Positions 34,245-42,596 of a stretch of DNA of 64,000 bases are shown piece after piece. Within the stretch, counting starts at the first letter, position 1, and each line of letters opens with the position of its first letter. The notes beneath the pieces are model-generated. The model saw only the letters and a program-made list of their open reading frames with translations. It was not told where the DNA came from and made no database searches. The position numbers and the translations under genes were made by a program. Origin of the DNA: Streptomyces sp. NP160 (lineage in GTDB: Bacteria; Actinomycetota; Actinomycetes; Actinomycetales; Quadrisphaeraceae); the NCBI RefSeq assembly GCF_006335115.1, contig NZ_VDMJ01000008.1, positions 62,001-126,000 of the forward strand, written 5' to 3'.

Positions 34245-35854
34245 GTGAGTGACAGATCGACATCTCAGGACGGCGTGCTCGGCGAGGTGGCGGACGCCCG
34301 TGCACCGTGGCTGCTGCGCCGTGACACCGACGACCGCCACGAGGCGGCCTTCCTGTCCGCGCACGGGCTGCGCGAGGCGATGGTCTGCCCCGTGGACCTC
34401 GGGGACCGCCGGGCCTGGTGCTCGTGGCCGACCGGCTCGGGGAGACCGCCACCTTCGCCCGCCACGACATCGCGCTGCTGCAGACCCTCGCGGGGCACCT
34501 CGCCGTCGCGCTGCGCAGCGCCTGGCTCCTCGACCGCCAGCTGCACGACGCCCGCCACGACGCCCTCACCGGGCTGCCCGACCTGGTCGGCCTGTCCGAG
34601 CTGGCCGCTCCCCTGCTCACCACGGGCGTCCCGCCGGCGGTGCTGGTGCTCACGCTGGACCGGGCGGCCGAGGTCAACGCCGTGCTCGGCCACCGCAGCG
34701 GGGACGAGATGCTGCAGCTGGTGGCGCGCCGCCTGGAGCTGGCCCTGCCTGGCGCCCTCGTCGGCCGGCTCGGCGGTGAGGAGTTCGCCGCGGCGCTCGC
34801 CCCGCGCGACGGCGTGCCCGCGCTCCAGGACGCGCTCGCCGCCGCGGCCCGGGTCGAGCACGTGCTCGACGCGCCGGTGCAGCTGAGCTCCGCGTCGGTG
34901 TCCACCACGGCCCGCCTGGGCGTGGCGCTCGCGGAGCCCGGCGACGACCTCGGGGACGCGCTGCGCCGCGCCGACACCGCCCGGACCAGCAGCGACGGCA
35001 CCGGCGCCGTGGTCTACACCACCTCGATGGACGAGGGCCGCGCCGAGCGCGTGGAGCTGCTCTCCGACCTGCGCCGGGCGCTGGACACCGACCAGCTGAT
35101 GCTGCACTACCAGCCCAAGCTCGACCTCGCCTTCGGCCTGGTCACCGGCGTCGAGGCGCTGGTGCGCTGGGACCACCCGCGGCTGGGCCGCCTCAGCCCC
35201 GACCGGTTCGTGCCGCTGGCCGAGTCGACGGGCCTGGTGGAGCCGTTCACGCACCACCTGCTGGGGGTCGCGCTGCGGCAGCTGCGCGCGTGGCAGGACG
35301 GCGGCGTCGACGTCTCGGTGGCGGTGAACCTCTCGGCCCGCAACGTGGCCAACCCCGCGCTGCCGGACCTCGTGGCGGCGGCGCTGGCCCAGGCCGGCGT
35401 GCCGGCCACCCGGCTCACGCTGGAGCTCACGGAGTCGACCGTGATGGGGGACCACGCCCGCGCCGTCCCGGTGCTCGAGCGCCTGGCGGCCATCGGCGTG
35501 ACGCTGTCCCTCGACGACTTCGGGACCGGCTACTCGTCGCTGTCCTACCTCCAGCGCCTCCCGGTGCGGGAGCTGAAGATCGACAGGAGCTTCGTGCGGG
35601 GCCTGGAGGCCACCGCCAGCGCCGAGGACTCGGCGGTCGCCGCGGCGCTCATCCGCAGCACCACCGCTCTCAAGGACGCCCTGGGCCTGCGCATCGTGGC
35701 CGAGGGCGTCGAGGACGCCGACGTGCTGGAGCGGGTGAGGGAGCTCGGCTGCGACGTCGTGCAGGGCTACCACGTGGCGCGCCCCGCCGCGGCGGACCAG
35801 CTGGACACCTCCACCACGCGCCTGCTCACCGCGGGCGACGCGGCCGCGCGCTGA
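34245..35854 (+). CDS. GAF-GGDEF-EAL protein, apparently frameshifted near its start
   Basis: GTG 34245 opens a frame whose first 55 or so codons look like the first part of a GAF domain (APWLLRRDTDDRHEAAF, then REAMVCPVDLGDR). At about 34405 the coding sense moves to the frame that reads LVLVADRLGETATFARHD, LLQTLAGHLAVAL, the rest of a GAF domain. This continues without a break through a GGDEF domain with GGEEF and no RxxD site, and an EAL domain with EALVRW, ELTEST, DDFGTGYSS, KIDRSF and EGVED. The intact part alone from GTG 34418 is 478 residues. Either one base is missing (sequencing error or mutation) or the gene is decayed at its 5' end. Confidence 0.75.
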
Positions 35855-35913
35855 CCGGGCCGGACAGGACCGCCGTGTCGACTCCCGGCGACCGCGGCTG
35901 GCACCATGCGCGG

Positions 35914-36954
35914 GTGTCGAGCCAGCGCCCTCCCACCCTCGTGGAGGTCGCGCGCCGGGCCGGCGTCTCCCTCACCACCGCCTCCAAGGCCATCAACGGC
36001 CAGCCGCGGGTCTCCGCCGAGGCGCGCAAGAAGGTCCTGCGGGCCGCGAAGGAGCTCGACTTCACGCCCAACCCGCTCGCGCGCAGCCTGCTGTCGGGGC
36101 GCAGCGGCACGGTGGCGATGCTCATCATCGACACGCTCTCCCGCCGGTGGGCGGTGCCCGCGATGCTGGGCGCCGAGTCCGCGCTGAACCGGGTGGAGCT
36201 GTCGATGGTCACGGCCGACGCCCAGGGCGACCCGGACCGCCTGCGCGAGCTGGCGCGGCTGTACCAGGCGCGCAAGGTGGACGGGCTGCTCGTGCTGGGG
36301 GACAACAACTCCCCCACCCCCTCCCTCGGCGCCGACGTCTCCCTGCCGGTGGTGTACCTGCACGGCGAGACGGGCGACCCCCGCGACGTGTGCCACGTCC
36401 CCGACGACCGCGGCGGTGCCGCCCTGGCCCTGGAGCACCTGCACGCCCTCGGCCGGCGGCGCATCGCGCACATCACCGGGCCCACCGGGGTCCGCGCCGT
36501 CACCGAGCGGGCGGCGGGGGTCCGCGAGCGCAGCCGGGCGCTGGGCGTCGAGCTGGTCGGCGAGGTGCTCGAGGGCCCCTGGTCGCAGCGGTGGGGCCGG
36601 CAGGCCGCCGAGCGCCTGCTGGCGGAGCACCCCGATGTCGACGCGGTGCTGTGCGGCTCCGACCAGATCGCCTACGGCGTGGTGACGGCTCTGCAGGCCG
36701 CCGGCCGCAGCGTCCCCGGGGACGTGGCCGTCACGGGCTTCGACAACTGGAGCGCGTTCGCGCTCGAGACCGACCCGCACCTGACGAGCATCGACATGGA
36801 GCTCGACGTGCTGGGCGCCTCGGCCGTGCGCGACCTGTTCGCCGTCATCGACGGCGAGGCCGGCGGCGTGAGCGTGGGGGCGGGCGTGCGCTCGCACCCC
36901 TGCACCCTGGTGGTGCGCGGGTCCACGGACCCCTCCGCCGCCCCGTCCGCCTGA
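35914..36954 (+). CDS. LacI family transcriptional regulator
   Basis: The 346-residue regulator has an N-terminal LacI helix-turn-helix (TLVEVARRAGVSLTTASKAI, residues about 7-26, and the hinge helix NPLARSLLSGRSG). A periplasmic-binding-protein-like sugar sensor domain follows (VDGLLVLGDNN, HITGPTGVRAVTERAAG, VAVTGFDNW). It is encoded just upstream of, and on the same strand as, the GH127/ABC/GH-A genes and most likely represses them until an oligosaccharide breakdown product binds. Candidate operators lie at 37023-37041, 37113-37128 and 39256-39273. GTG 35914 is the first start before the conserved helix. Confidence 0.92.
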   Translation: MSSQRPPTLVEVARRAGVSLTTASKAINGQPRVSAEARKKVLRAAKELDFTPNPLARSLLSGRSGTVAMLIIDTLSRRWAVPAMLGAESALNRVELSMVTADAQGDPDRLRELARLYQARKVDGLLVLGDNNSPTPSLGADVSLPVVYLHGETGDPRDVCHVPDDRGGAALALEHLHALGRRRIAHITGPTGVRAVTERAAGVRERSRALGVELVGEVLEGPWSQRWGRQAAERLLAEHPDVDAVLCGSDQIAYGVVTALQAAGRSVPGDVAVTGFDNWSAFALETDPHLTSIDMELDVLGASAVRDLFAVIDGEAGGVSVGAGVRSHPCTLVVRGSTDPSAAPSA

Positions 36955-37022
36955 CGGTCCCGCTCACCGCCTCCTCCCCGACCTCCCCCCTTCCGCAGCG
37001 ATGGGTCGCCGCGCGCCACGCC

Positions 37023-37041
37023 GGTGAGGAACCGTTTCACC
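37023..37041 (+). promoter_or_regulatory. LacI-type operator candidate
   Basis: GGTGA (37023-37027) and TCACC (37037-37041) flank GGAACCGTTT, giving an imperfect palindrome like the TGAAACCGTTTCA sites of LacI proteins. It lies between the regulator and GH127 genes. Confidence 0.45.
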
Positions 37042-37092
37042 TTGTCTGAACTGCGAAGATGCAGCGTTCGAGAAGCAGTTGCGAGAAAACCC

Positions 37093-37128
37093 TTGACGCC
37101 GCACGTCGAGAAGAGGAAACCTTTCCTC
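37093..37128 (+). promoter_or_regulatory. Promoter with overlapping palindrome before GH127
   Basis: TTGACG (37093-37098) could be a -35 element with the -10 about 17 bases on. Exactly there sits GAGGAAA-CC-TTTCCTC (37113-37128), a palindrome with perfect 7-bp arms. A LacI protein bound there would block RNA polymerase. Confidence 0.45.
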
Positions 37129-37201
37129 ACCTTCGCCGGCGAGGCCGGCGAGCAGACCCCCTCCCACCGCGACGGCGGGAGGCCCAGAGAGGACGTCGAC
37201 G

Positions 37202-39178
37202 GTGACGGATCTGGTGGAGCGCCCCGAGGCGCGCGCGCAGTCCCCGGCGCACGGCGCCGCCGGCCCGGTGGCACCGACGCCCGCTGCGCTCTCGCCGCTG
37301 CGGCCCCTGCCGCACGACGCGGCCCGGCTGACCGCCGGGTGGCTGCACGACTGGCAGCGGGTGACGCTGACCGCGACCCTCCCCCACGTGCTCGACCGCG
37401 TCGAGCAGGGTGAGGCGCGCAGCAACCTCGCCCGCCTCGCCGGTGAGAGCGACGCGCCGCTGACCGGCATGTTCTTCACCGACACCGACGTCTACAAGGC
37501 CGTCGAGGCCGTCGCGTGGGCCTCGACCCGCCTGCCCGCCGACCACTCGCTGGTGCAGCGCGCCCAGGCCCTGGTCGACCTGGTGCGCCGGGTGCAGGAG
37601 CCCGACGGCTACGTCAACAGCCGCGTGCAGGGGGACCCCGCCGTCGAGCGCTGGGCCGACCCGCAGTGGGGCCACGAGCTCTACACCGCCGGACACCTGC
37701 TGCAGGCCGCCGTCGCCGCCGCCCGCACCGGGTCGCTGCCCGGCGCCCTCGAGACCGCCCGGGCGATGGCCGACCTCGTCGTCGCCCTCTTCGGACCGGG
37801 CGGCACCGGCCGCCCGGGGTACGTCGAGGGCCACCCCGAGGTCGAGACGGCACTGGTCGAGCTCTACCGCCTCACCGGCCACGGGCCCTACCTCGACACC
37901 GCGGCCCGCCAGCTCGAGCTGCGCGGCCACGGCTGGCTGGGCGAGGACAGGTTCGGGTCGGCCTACTTCCAGGACGCCGTGCCGGTGCGCGAGGCCCACG
38001 AGGCCACCGGCCACGCGGTCCGCCAGCTCTACCTGCTGACCGGCGTCGTCGACGTCGCGGTCGAGACGGGGGACACCGAGCTGCTCGCGGCCGCGGTGCG
38101 CATCTGGGAGGACCTCGACGCCACCAAGACCTACGTGACGGGCGCGCACGGCTCGCGCCACCGCGACGAGGCCATCGGCGACGCCTACGAGCTGCCGCCG
38201 GACCGCGCCTACGCCGAGTCGTGCGCCGCCATCGCCACCTTCCACCTGGCCTGGCGCCTGCTGCTGGCCACCGGTGAGGCGCGCTACGCCGACGCGATGG
38301 ACCACGTGCTGCACAACGCGCTCGCCGCCTCGACGTCGATGTCCGGCACGGAGTTCTTCTACTCCAACCCGCTCCACCTGCGCACCGGGCACGGCGGCGA
38401 GCACGAGGACGCCCCCACCCAGCGCCTGGCCTGGTTCACCTGCGCGTGCTGCCCGCCCAACATCGCGCGGCTGCTGACCTCCGTCCACGACTACCTGCTC
38501 ACCAGCTCCCCCGCCGGCCTGCAGCTGCAGCACCACGCCAGCGCCGACGTCGACGCGCTGGTCGGCACGCGCGGGACGCCCGTGCACCTGGAGGTGACCT
38601 CCGACCAGCCGTGGGGCGGCACCACCCGGGTGGTCGTGACCGGTGGCGAGGACGCCCAGGCGTGGGAGCTCGCCGTCCGGGTGCCCTCCTGGGCCCGCGA
38701 CTGGTCGGTCACCGTCGACGGCGCCGCCGTCGACGACGCTGCGGCGGACGGGTACGTGCGGCTGAGGCGGTCATGGGCGGGTCGGCACGAGGTCGTCCTC
38801 AACATCGGGGTGACCGTCCGCCAGCTCACCCCCCACCCGCGTGTCGACGCCGTGCGCGGGTGCGTGGCCCTGGCCCGCGGGCCCGTCGTCTACGCCCTGG
38901 AGCAGGCCGACCTGCCCGCCGGCGTCGTCCTGGAGGACGTGCGCCTGCGCCGCGTCCTCGGGGCGGTTCGTGCGCCCGAGGGCGCCGTCGCCCCAGTGCT
39001 CCTTGAGGCCGAGGTGTCGTTCGAGCGTCCCCAGCAGGACGCGCTGTACAGCAGCGCGCCGCGGACGCACGAGACCGAGGTGGCCGTGGTGCCCCTCGTC
39101 CCCTACCACCGGTGGGCCAACCGCTCACCGGGACCCATGCGGGTCTGGCTCCCCCTGGCCGACGCGCCCACCGGCTGA
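37202..39178 (+). CDS. GH127 beta-L-arabinofuranosidase
   Basis: The 658-residue glycoside hydrolase of family 127 (PF07944) has no signal peptide, so it works in the cytosol on imported oligosaccharides. An alpha/alpha-barrel domain is followed by beta-rich domains from about residue 440. The unusual zinc-cysteine active site is complete: Glu339 and Cys341 in YAESCAAI, and Cys416-Cys417 in CACCPPN, matching the ligands and Cys nucleophile of the characterised HypBA1 enzyme at almost the same numbering. It releases L-arabinose from beta-L-arabinofuranosides such as those on plant hydroxyproline-rich glycoproteins. GAGAGGA lies upstream of GTG 37202. Confidence 0.9.
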   Translation: MTDLVERPEARAQSPAHGAAGPVAPTPAALSPLRPLPHDAARLTAGWLHDWQRVTLTATLPHVLDRVEQGEARSNLARLAGESDAPLTGMFFTDTDVYKAVEAVAWASTRLPADHSLVQRAQALVDLVRRVQEPDGYVNSRVQGDPAVERWADPQWGHELYTAGHLLQAAVAAARTGSLPGALETARAMADLVVALFGPGGTGRPGYVEGHPEVETALVELYRLTGHGPYLDTAARQLELRGHGWLGEDRFGSAYFQDAVPVREAHEATGHAVRQLYLLTGVVDVAVETGDTELLAAAVRIWEDLDATKTYVTGAHGSRHRDEAIGDAYELPPDRAYAESCAAIATFHLAWRLLLATGEARYADAMDHVLHNALAASTSMSGTEFFYSNPLHLRTGHGGEHEDAPTQRLAWFTCACCPPNIARLLTSVHDYLLTSSPAGLQLQHHASADVDALVGTRGTPVHLEVTSDQPWGGTTRVVVTGGEDAQAWELAVRVPSWARDWSVTVDGAAVDDAAADGYVRLRRSWAGRHEVVLNIGVTVRQLTPHPRVDAVRGCVALARGPVVYALEQADLPAGVVLEDVRLRRVLGAVRAPEGAVAPVLLEAEVSFERPQQDALYSSAPRTHETEVAVVPLVPYHRWANRSPGPMRVWLPLADAPTG

Positions 39179-39255
39179 ACCGGCCGGAGCACCACCGCTC
39201 TCCCGCCCCACCACGCCCCACCACCGCCACGAGCGCCCCGCTCGGGCAAGCACCC

Positions 39256-39273
39256 TGTTTCAGAGAGGAAACA
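39256..39273 (+). promoter_or_regulatory. Inverted repeat before the ABC binding protein
   Basis: TGTTTC (39256-39261) and GAAACA (39268-39273) form a 6-bp inverted repeat around AGAGAG, which also provides the ribosome site for the binding protein. It resembles the two palindromes before GH127 and may be a third operator site. Confidence 0.35.
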
Positions 39274-39275
39274 CC

Positions 39276-40559
39276 GTGATGCACTGCTCCTCCACGTCCC
39301 GCGGGGCCCGCCGCTCCACCCTCGCCCTCGCCGTGGCGGCCGTGACCGCGCTCGGCCTGTCCGCCTGCGGCGGCGGTTCGACCGACGCCGCCGACCCCGC
39401 TGCCTCAGGCTCCGGTGCGGCCGGCGGCACCTACACCGTGTGGGACCCGTACCCCCAGTTCGACGACTCCTCCGACTGGGTCAAGCTGCTGCAGAAGTGC
39501 GGCACCGACAACGGCGTCACCGTGGAGCGGACCGGGTACGACACCACCGACCTCACCAACAAGGCGCTGCTCGCGGCCCAGCAGGGCACCTCGCCCGACG
39601 TCATCCTCATCGACAACCCGGTGATCTCCACGCTGGCCGACGCCGGGGCGCTCACCGACACCGAGACCCTCGGCCTGGACACCTCGGCCTTCGAGGAGAA
39701 CCTCATCGGCGCCGGCGAGGTCGACGGCAAGACCTACGGCGTCCCCGTCGGCGCCAACACGCTCGCGCTGTACTACAACAAGGCCGTCCTCGACGCCGCC
39801 GGGGTCGACCCGGCCAGCGTCACCGACTGGAACAGCCTCAACGCGGCTCTGGAGAAGGTGAAAGCCGCCGGCAAGAAGGGCATCACCTTCTCCGCCATCG
39901 GGACCGAGGAGGGCTCCTTCCAGTTCCTGCCGTGGTTCTGGGGCTCCGGTGCCGACCTGAAGGAGCTCGACTCCAGCCAGGGCGTCGCCGCGCTGAGCCT
40001 GTGGAAGGACTGGCTGGACAAGGGCTACGCCCCCAACTCGGTGCTGAACAACACCCAGACCACCAGCTGGCAGGAGTTCGCCACCGGCGACTACGCCTTC
40101 TCCGAGAACGGCACCTGGCAGCTCGGCAACGCCAAGGAGACCGGCTTCGACTGGGGCGTCATCTCGATCCCGGCCGAGAGCGGCGGCGTCGCCCCGGCGC
40201 CGACCGGTGGCGAGTTCGTGGCAGCGCCGGTGCAGACCGACGAGTCCCGCTACGCCACCACCACCAAGCTCATCAGCTGCCTGACCAGCGCCGACAACGC
40301 CCTGGCGACCGACACCACGCTGTCCTACATCGGCGCCACGCAGGCCGTGCAGGAGAAGCAGTCCGCTGACGCCGAGCTCAAGCCGTGGGTCGAGGCCGTG
40401 CAGGGCGCGAAGGGCCGCACCAGCGACAACCTCGGCACTGACTACCCGAAGATCTCGGAGCCGATGTGGGACGCGGTGCAGGCGGCGCTGTCCGGCTCGA
40501 AGACGCCGGAGCAGGCCATGAAGGACGCCCAGACCGCTGCGGCCTCGGCGACCAGCTGA
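39276..40559 (+). CDS. Sugar ABC transporter substrate-binding lipoprotein
   Basis: This 427-residue extracellular solute-binding protein (family 1) has a lipoprotein signal ending in LGLSACGGG (Cys near residue 31). The fold landmarks are KALLAAQQGTSPDVILID, YGVPVGANTLALYYNKAVLDAAG and YAFSENGTWQLGNA. It captures a sugar, probably an arabinofuranosyl oligosaccharide given the neighbours, and hands it to the two permeases that follow. GTG 39276 and ATG 39279 are adjacent in-frame starts; GAGAGGA spacing (6 bases) slightly favours the GTG. The permease gene begins one base after the stop. Confidence 0.92.
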   Translation: MMHCSSTSRGARRSTLALAVAAVTALGLSACGGGSTDAADPAASGSGAAGGTYTVWDPYPQFDDSSDWVKLLQKCGTDNGVTVERTGYDTTDLTNKALLAAQQGTSPDVILIDNPVISTLADAGALTDTETLGLDTSAFEENLIGAGEVDGKTYGVPVGANTLALYYNKAVLDAAGVDPASVTDWNSLNAALEKVKAAGKKGITFSAIGTEEGSFQFLPWFWGSGADLKELDSSQGVAALSLWKDWLDKGYAPNSVLNNTQTTSWQEFATGDYAFSENGTWQLGNAKETGFDWGVISIPAESGGVAPAPTGGEFVAAPVQTDESRYATTTKLISCLTSADNALATDTTLSYIGATQAVQEKQSADAELKPWVEAVQGAKGRTSDNLGTDYPKISEPMWDAVQAALSGSKTPEQAMKDAQTAAASATS

Positions 40560-40560
40560 C

Positions 40561-41589
40561 ATGACGACGCTCGAGCAGGGCGGGGGCGCGGGCTCCCGCC
40601 AGGGGGCCGACGCGCAGCCGTCCGGCCGAGCGCCTCAGGGCGGGACCCGCTCCGGCGGGTCCCGCCCCCGGGCTGGGGGTCGGGCTGGCGGCAGGCGCCG
40701 CTCGCCCGCCACCACCAGCCAGCTCACCGCGTGGGCGTTCGCCACCCCCGTGGTGGTGTACCTGCTGGCGTTCTACGCCGTGCCGCTGTACCGCAACCTC
40801 GACCTGTCCCTGCGGGACTACACGGTGAGGTCGTTCGTGCAGGGAGGTGCGGAGTTCAACGACTTCGCCAACTACGTCGACGTCTTCCAGGACCCGACGT
40901 TCTGGCCCGCGCTGTGGCACACGCTGGTGTTCACCTTCGTCTCGATCGGGGTGCAGTTCGCCCTCGGGATGGCGCTGGCGGTGTTCTTCTTCCAGCACTT
41001 CCGGCTCTCCACGACGCTGCGCGCCCTGTTCCTCGTGCCGTGGCTGCTGCCGCTCATCGTGTCGGCCTCGACCTGGGCCTGGATGCTCAACAGCGACTCC
41101 GGCGTCGTCAACTACGCCCTGTCGCTGGTGGGCGTCAGCCCGGTGAACTGGCTGACATCACCGCAGTGGGCGCTGGTCTCGGTGATCATCGCCAACATCT
41201 GGATCGGCATCCCGTTCAACCTCGTCATCGTCTACAGCGGGCTGCAGTCCATCCCCGGTGACGTCTACGAGGCAGCGTCGCTCGACGGCGCAGGGGCGTG
41301 GAAGAAGTTCTGGAGCATCACGTTCCCGCTCCTGCGTCCCGTCAGCGCCATCACGCTGCTGCTCGGCCTCGTGTACACGCTCAAGGTCTTCGACATCATC
41401 TGGATCATGACCCGGGGCGGTCCGGGCGACTCCTCGCAGACCTTCGCCACCTGGTCCTACGACGAGAGCTTCGGCAACGTGCTCCCCCGCTTCGGCACCG
41501 GCTCGGCCATCAGCACCCTGCTGATCCTCATGGCCCTGGTCGCCGGCCTGGTCTACATCCGCGCTCAGCACCGCCAGGAGGACTCGTGA
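40561..41589 (+). CDS. Sugar ABC transporter permease (MalF type)
   Basis: The 342-residue inner membrane permease has six transmembrane helices after a long polar N-terminal tail of about 55 residues rich in Gly, Arg and Ser. The EAA loop that docks the ATPase is IPGDVYEAASLDGAGAWKKF. The ATG is one base after the binding-protein stop, and the end overlaps the next permease, so the three are one operon. No ATPase gene is present in the cluster; import must rely on a shared ATPase (MsiK-type) encoded elsewhere, as is known for many actinomycete sugar importers. Confidence 0.93.
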   Translation: MTTLEQGGGAGSRQGADAQPSGRAPQGGTRSGGSRPRAGGRAGGRRRSPATTSQLTAWAFATPVVVYLLAFYAVPLYRNLDLSLRDYTVRSFVQGGAEFNDFANYVDVFQDPTFWPALWHTLVFTFVSIGVQFALGMALAVFFFQHFRLSTTLRALFLVPWLLPLIVSASTWAWMLNSDSGVVNYALSLVGVSPVNWLTSPQWALVSVIIANIWIGIPFNLVIVYSGLQSIPGDVYEAASLDGAGAWKKFWSITFPLLRPVSAITLLLGLVYTLKVFDIIWIMTRGGPGDSSQTFATWSYDESFGNVLPRFGTGSAISTLLILMALVAGLVYIRAQHRQEDS

Positions 41590-42443
41590 GCACCACCACG
41601 GCCAGCGCGAGGCACAGCGCGGTCACCCCTGCGGCCCGCCGCGGCGCCAAGACCGCCCTCGGCCTGGTCCTCACCGCGGTGATGCTCTTCCCCGTCTACT
41701 GGATGGTGAACGTCTCCTTCACCCGCACCCAGGACATGCGACGCACCCCTCCGGCGCTGTTCCCGGTCAACGGCACCCTGGACGGCTACCGGGCGGTGCT
41801 GCGCGACCAGATGCCCTACCTCGGCACCAGCCTGCTGATCGGCGTGGCCACCGTGGCGCTGACCCTGGTGCTGGCCGCACCGGCGGGGTACGCCATCGCC
41901 AAGCTGCGCCCCCGCGGCGCCGGGGTGCTCAACTTCGCCCTGCTCGTGGCGCAGATGATCCCCGGGATCATCATGGCGATCGGCTTCTACGCTGCCTTCA
42001 TCAAGCTGGGGGTGCTCAACACCCTCCCCGGCCTGGTGCTGGCCGACTCCACCATCGCGGTGCCGTTCGGGGTTCTCATCTACACCGCCTTCATGAGCGG
42101 GATCCCCGACGAGCTCATGGCCGCGGCGCGCGTCGACGGGGCCAGCACCTGGCGCACGTTCGTCTCCGTCGTCCTGCCCGTCAGCCGCAACGCCACCGTG
42201 ACCGTGTCGCTGTTCGCGTTCCTGTGGGCCTGGTCGGACTTCATCTTCGCCTCGACGCTCGCCTCGGGCTCGAAGCTGCAGCCGATCACCATGGGCATCT
42301 ACCGCTACATCGGCAACAACAACCAGGAGTGGGGCTCGATCATGGCCACCGCCGTGGTCGCCTCCGTCCCCGCCGCCGTGCTGCTCGTCCTCGCGCAGCG
42401 CTACGTGGCCGCCGGCGTCACCGCCGGAGCCGTCAAGGACTGA
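41586..42443 (+). CDS. Sugar ABC transporter permease (MalG type)
   Basis: The 285-residue permease of the MalG/UgpE class has six hydrophobic segments and the EAA loop IPDELMAAARVDGASTWRTF. The GTG overlaps the stop of the MalF-type gene as GTGA. It completes the membrane channel of the importer. A strong hairpin terminator directly follows, so the GH-A gene downstream may be expressed partly on its own. Confidence 0.93.
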   Translation: MSTTTASARHSAVTPAARRGAKTALGLVLTAVMLFPVYWMVNVSFTRTQDMRRTPPALFPVNGTLDGYRAVLRDQMPYLGTSLLIGVATVALTLVLAAPAGYAIAKLRPRGAGVLNFALLVAQMIPGIIMAIGFYAAFIKLGVLNTLPGLVLADSTIAVPFGVLIYTAFMSGIPDELMAAARVDGASTWRTFVSVVLPVSRNATVTVSLFAFLWAWSDFIFASTLASGSKLQPITMGIYRYIGNNNQEWGSIMATAVVASVPAAVLLVLAQRYVAAGVTAGAVKD

Positions 42444-42458
42444 CGGCACCCTCGAGCC

Positions 42459-42503
42459 GCCGCCGGGCGGGACGTCGTCCCCCAGCACGTCCTGCCCGGC
42501 GGC
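42459..42503 (+). terminator. Strong hairpin after the ABC operon
   Basis: Seventeen-base arms (GCCGCCGGGCGGGACGT at 42459-42475 and its partner at 42487-42503) pair with a single G-U-type mismatch around an 11-base loop, 15 bases after the permease stop. It is expected to terminate or attenuate before the GH-A gene. Confidence 0.7.
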
Positions 42504-42596
42504 CTCCAGACCCCCGCTCTCCACGCACGCTGGTGAGGGCGGGCCCGGGTCGCGCGCACCTGTGCGGTCCCTCCCGAGATGGCGAAGGAGCCTTCC

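Noticed and set aside
40561-41589. The long Gly/Arg/Ser N-terminus of the MalF-type permease as a wrong start
   Set aside because: The ATG is one base after the upstream stop with typical operon spacing, and no better in-frame start with a ribosome site is seen before helix 1.
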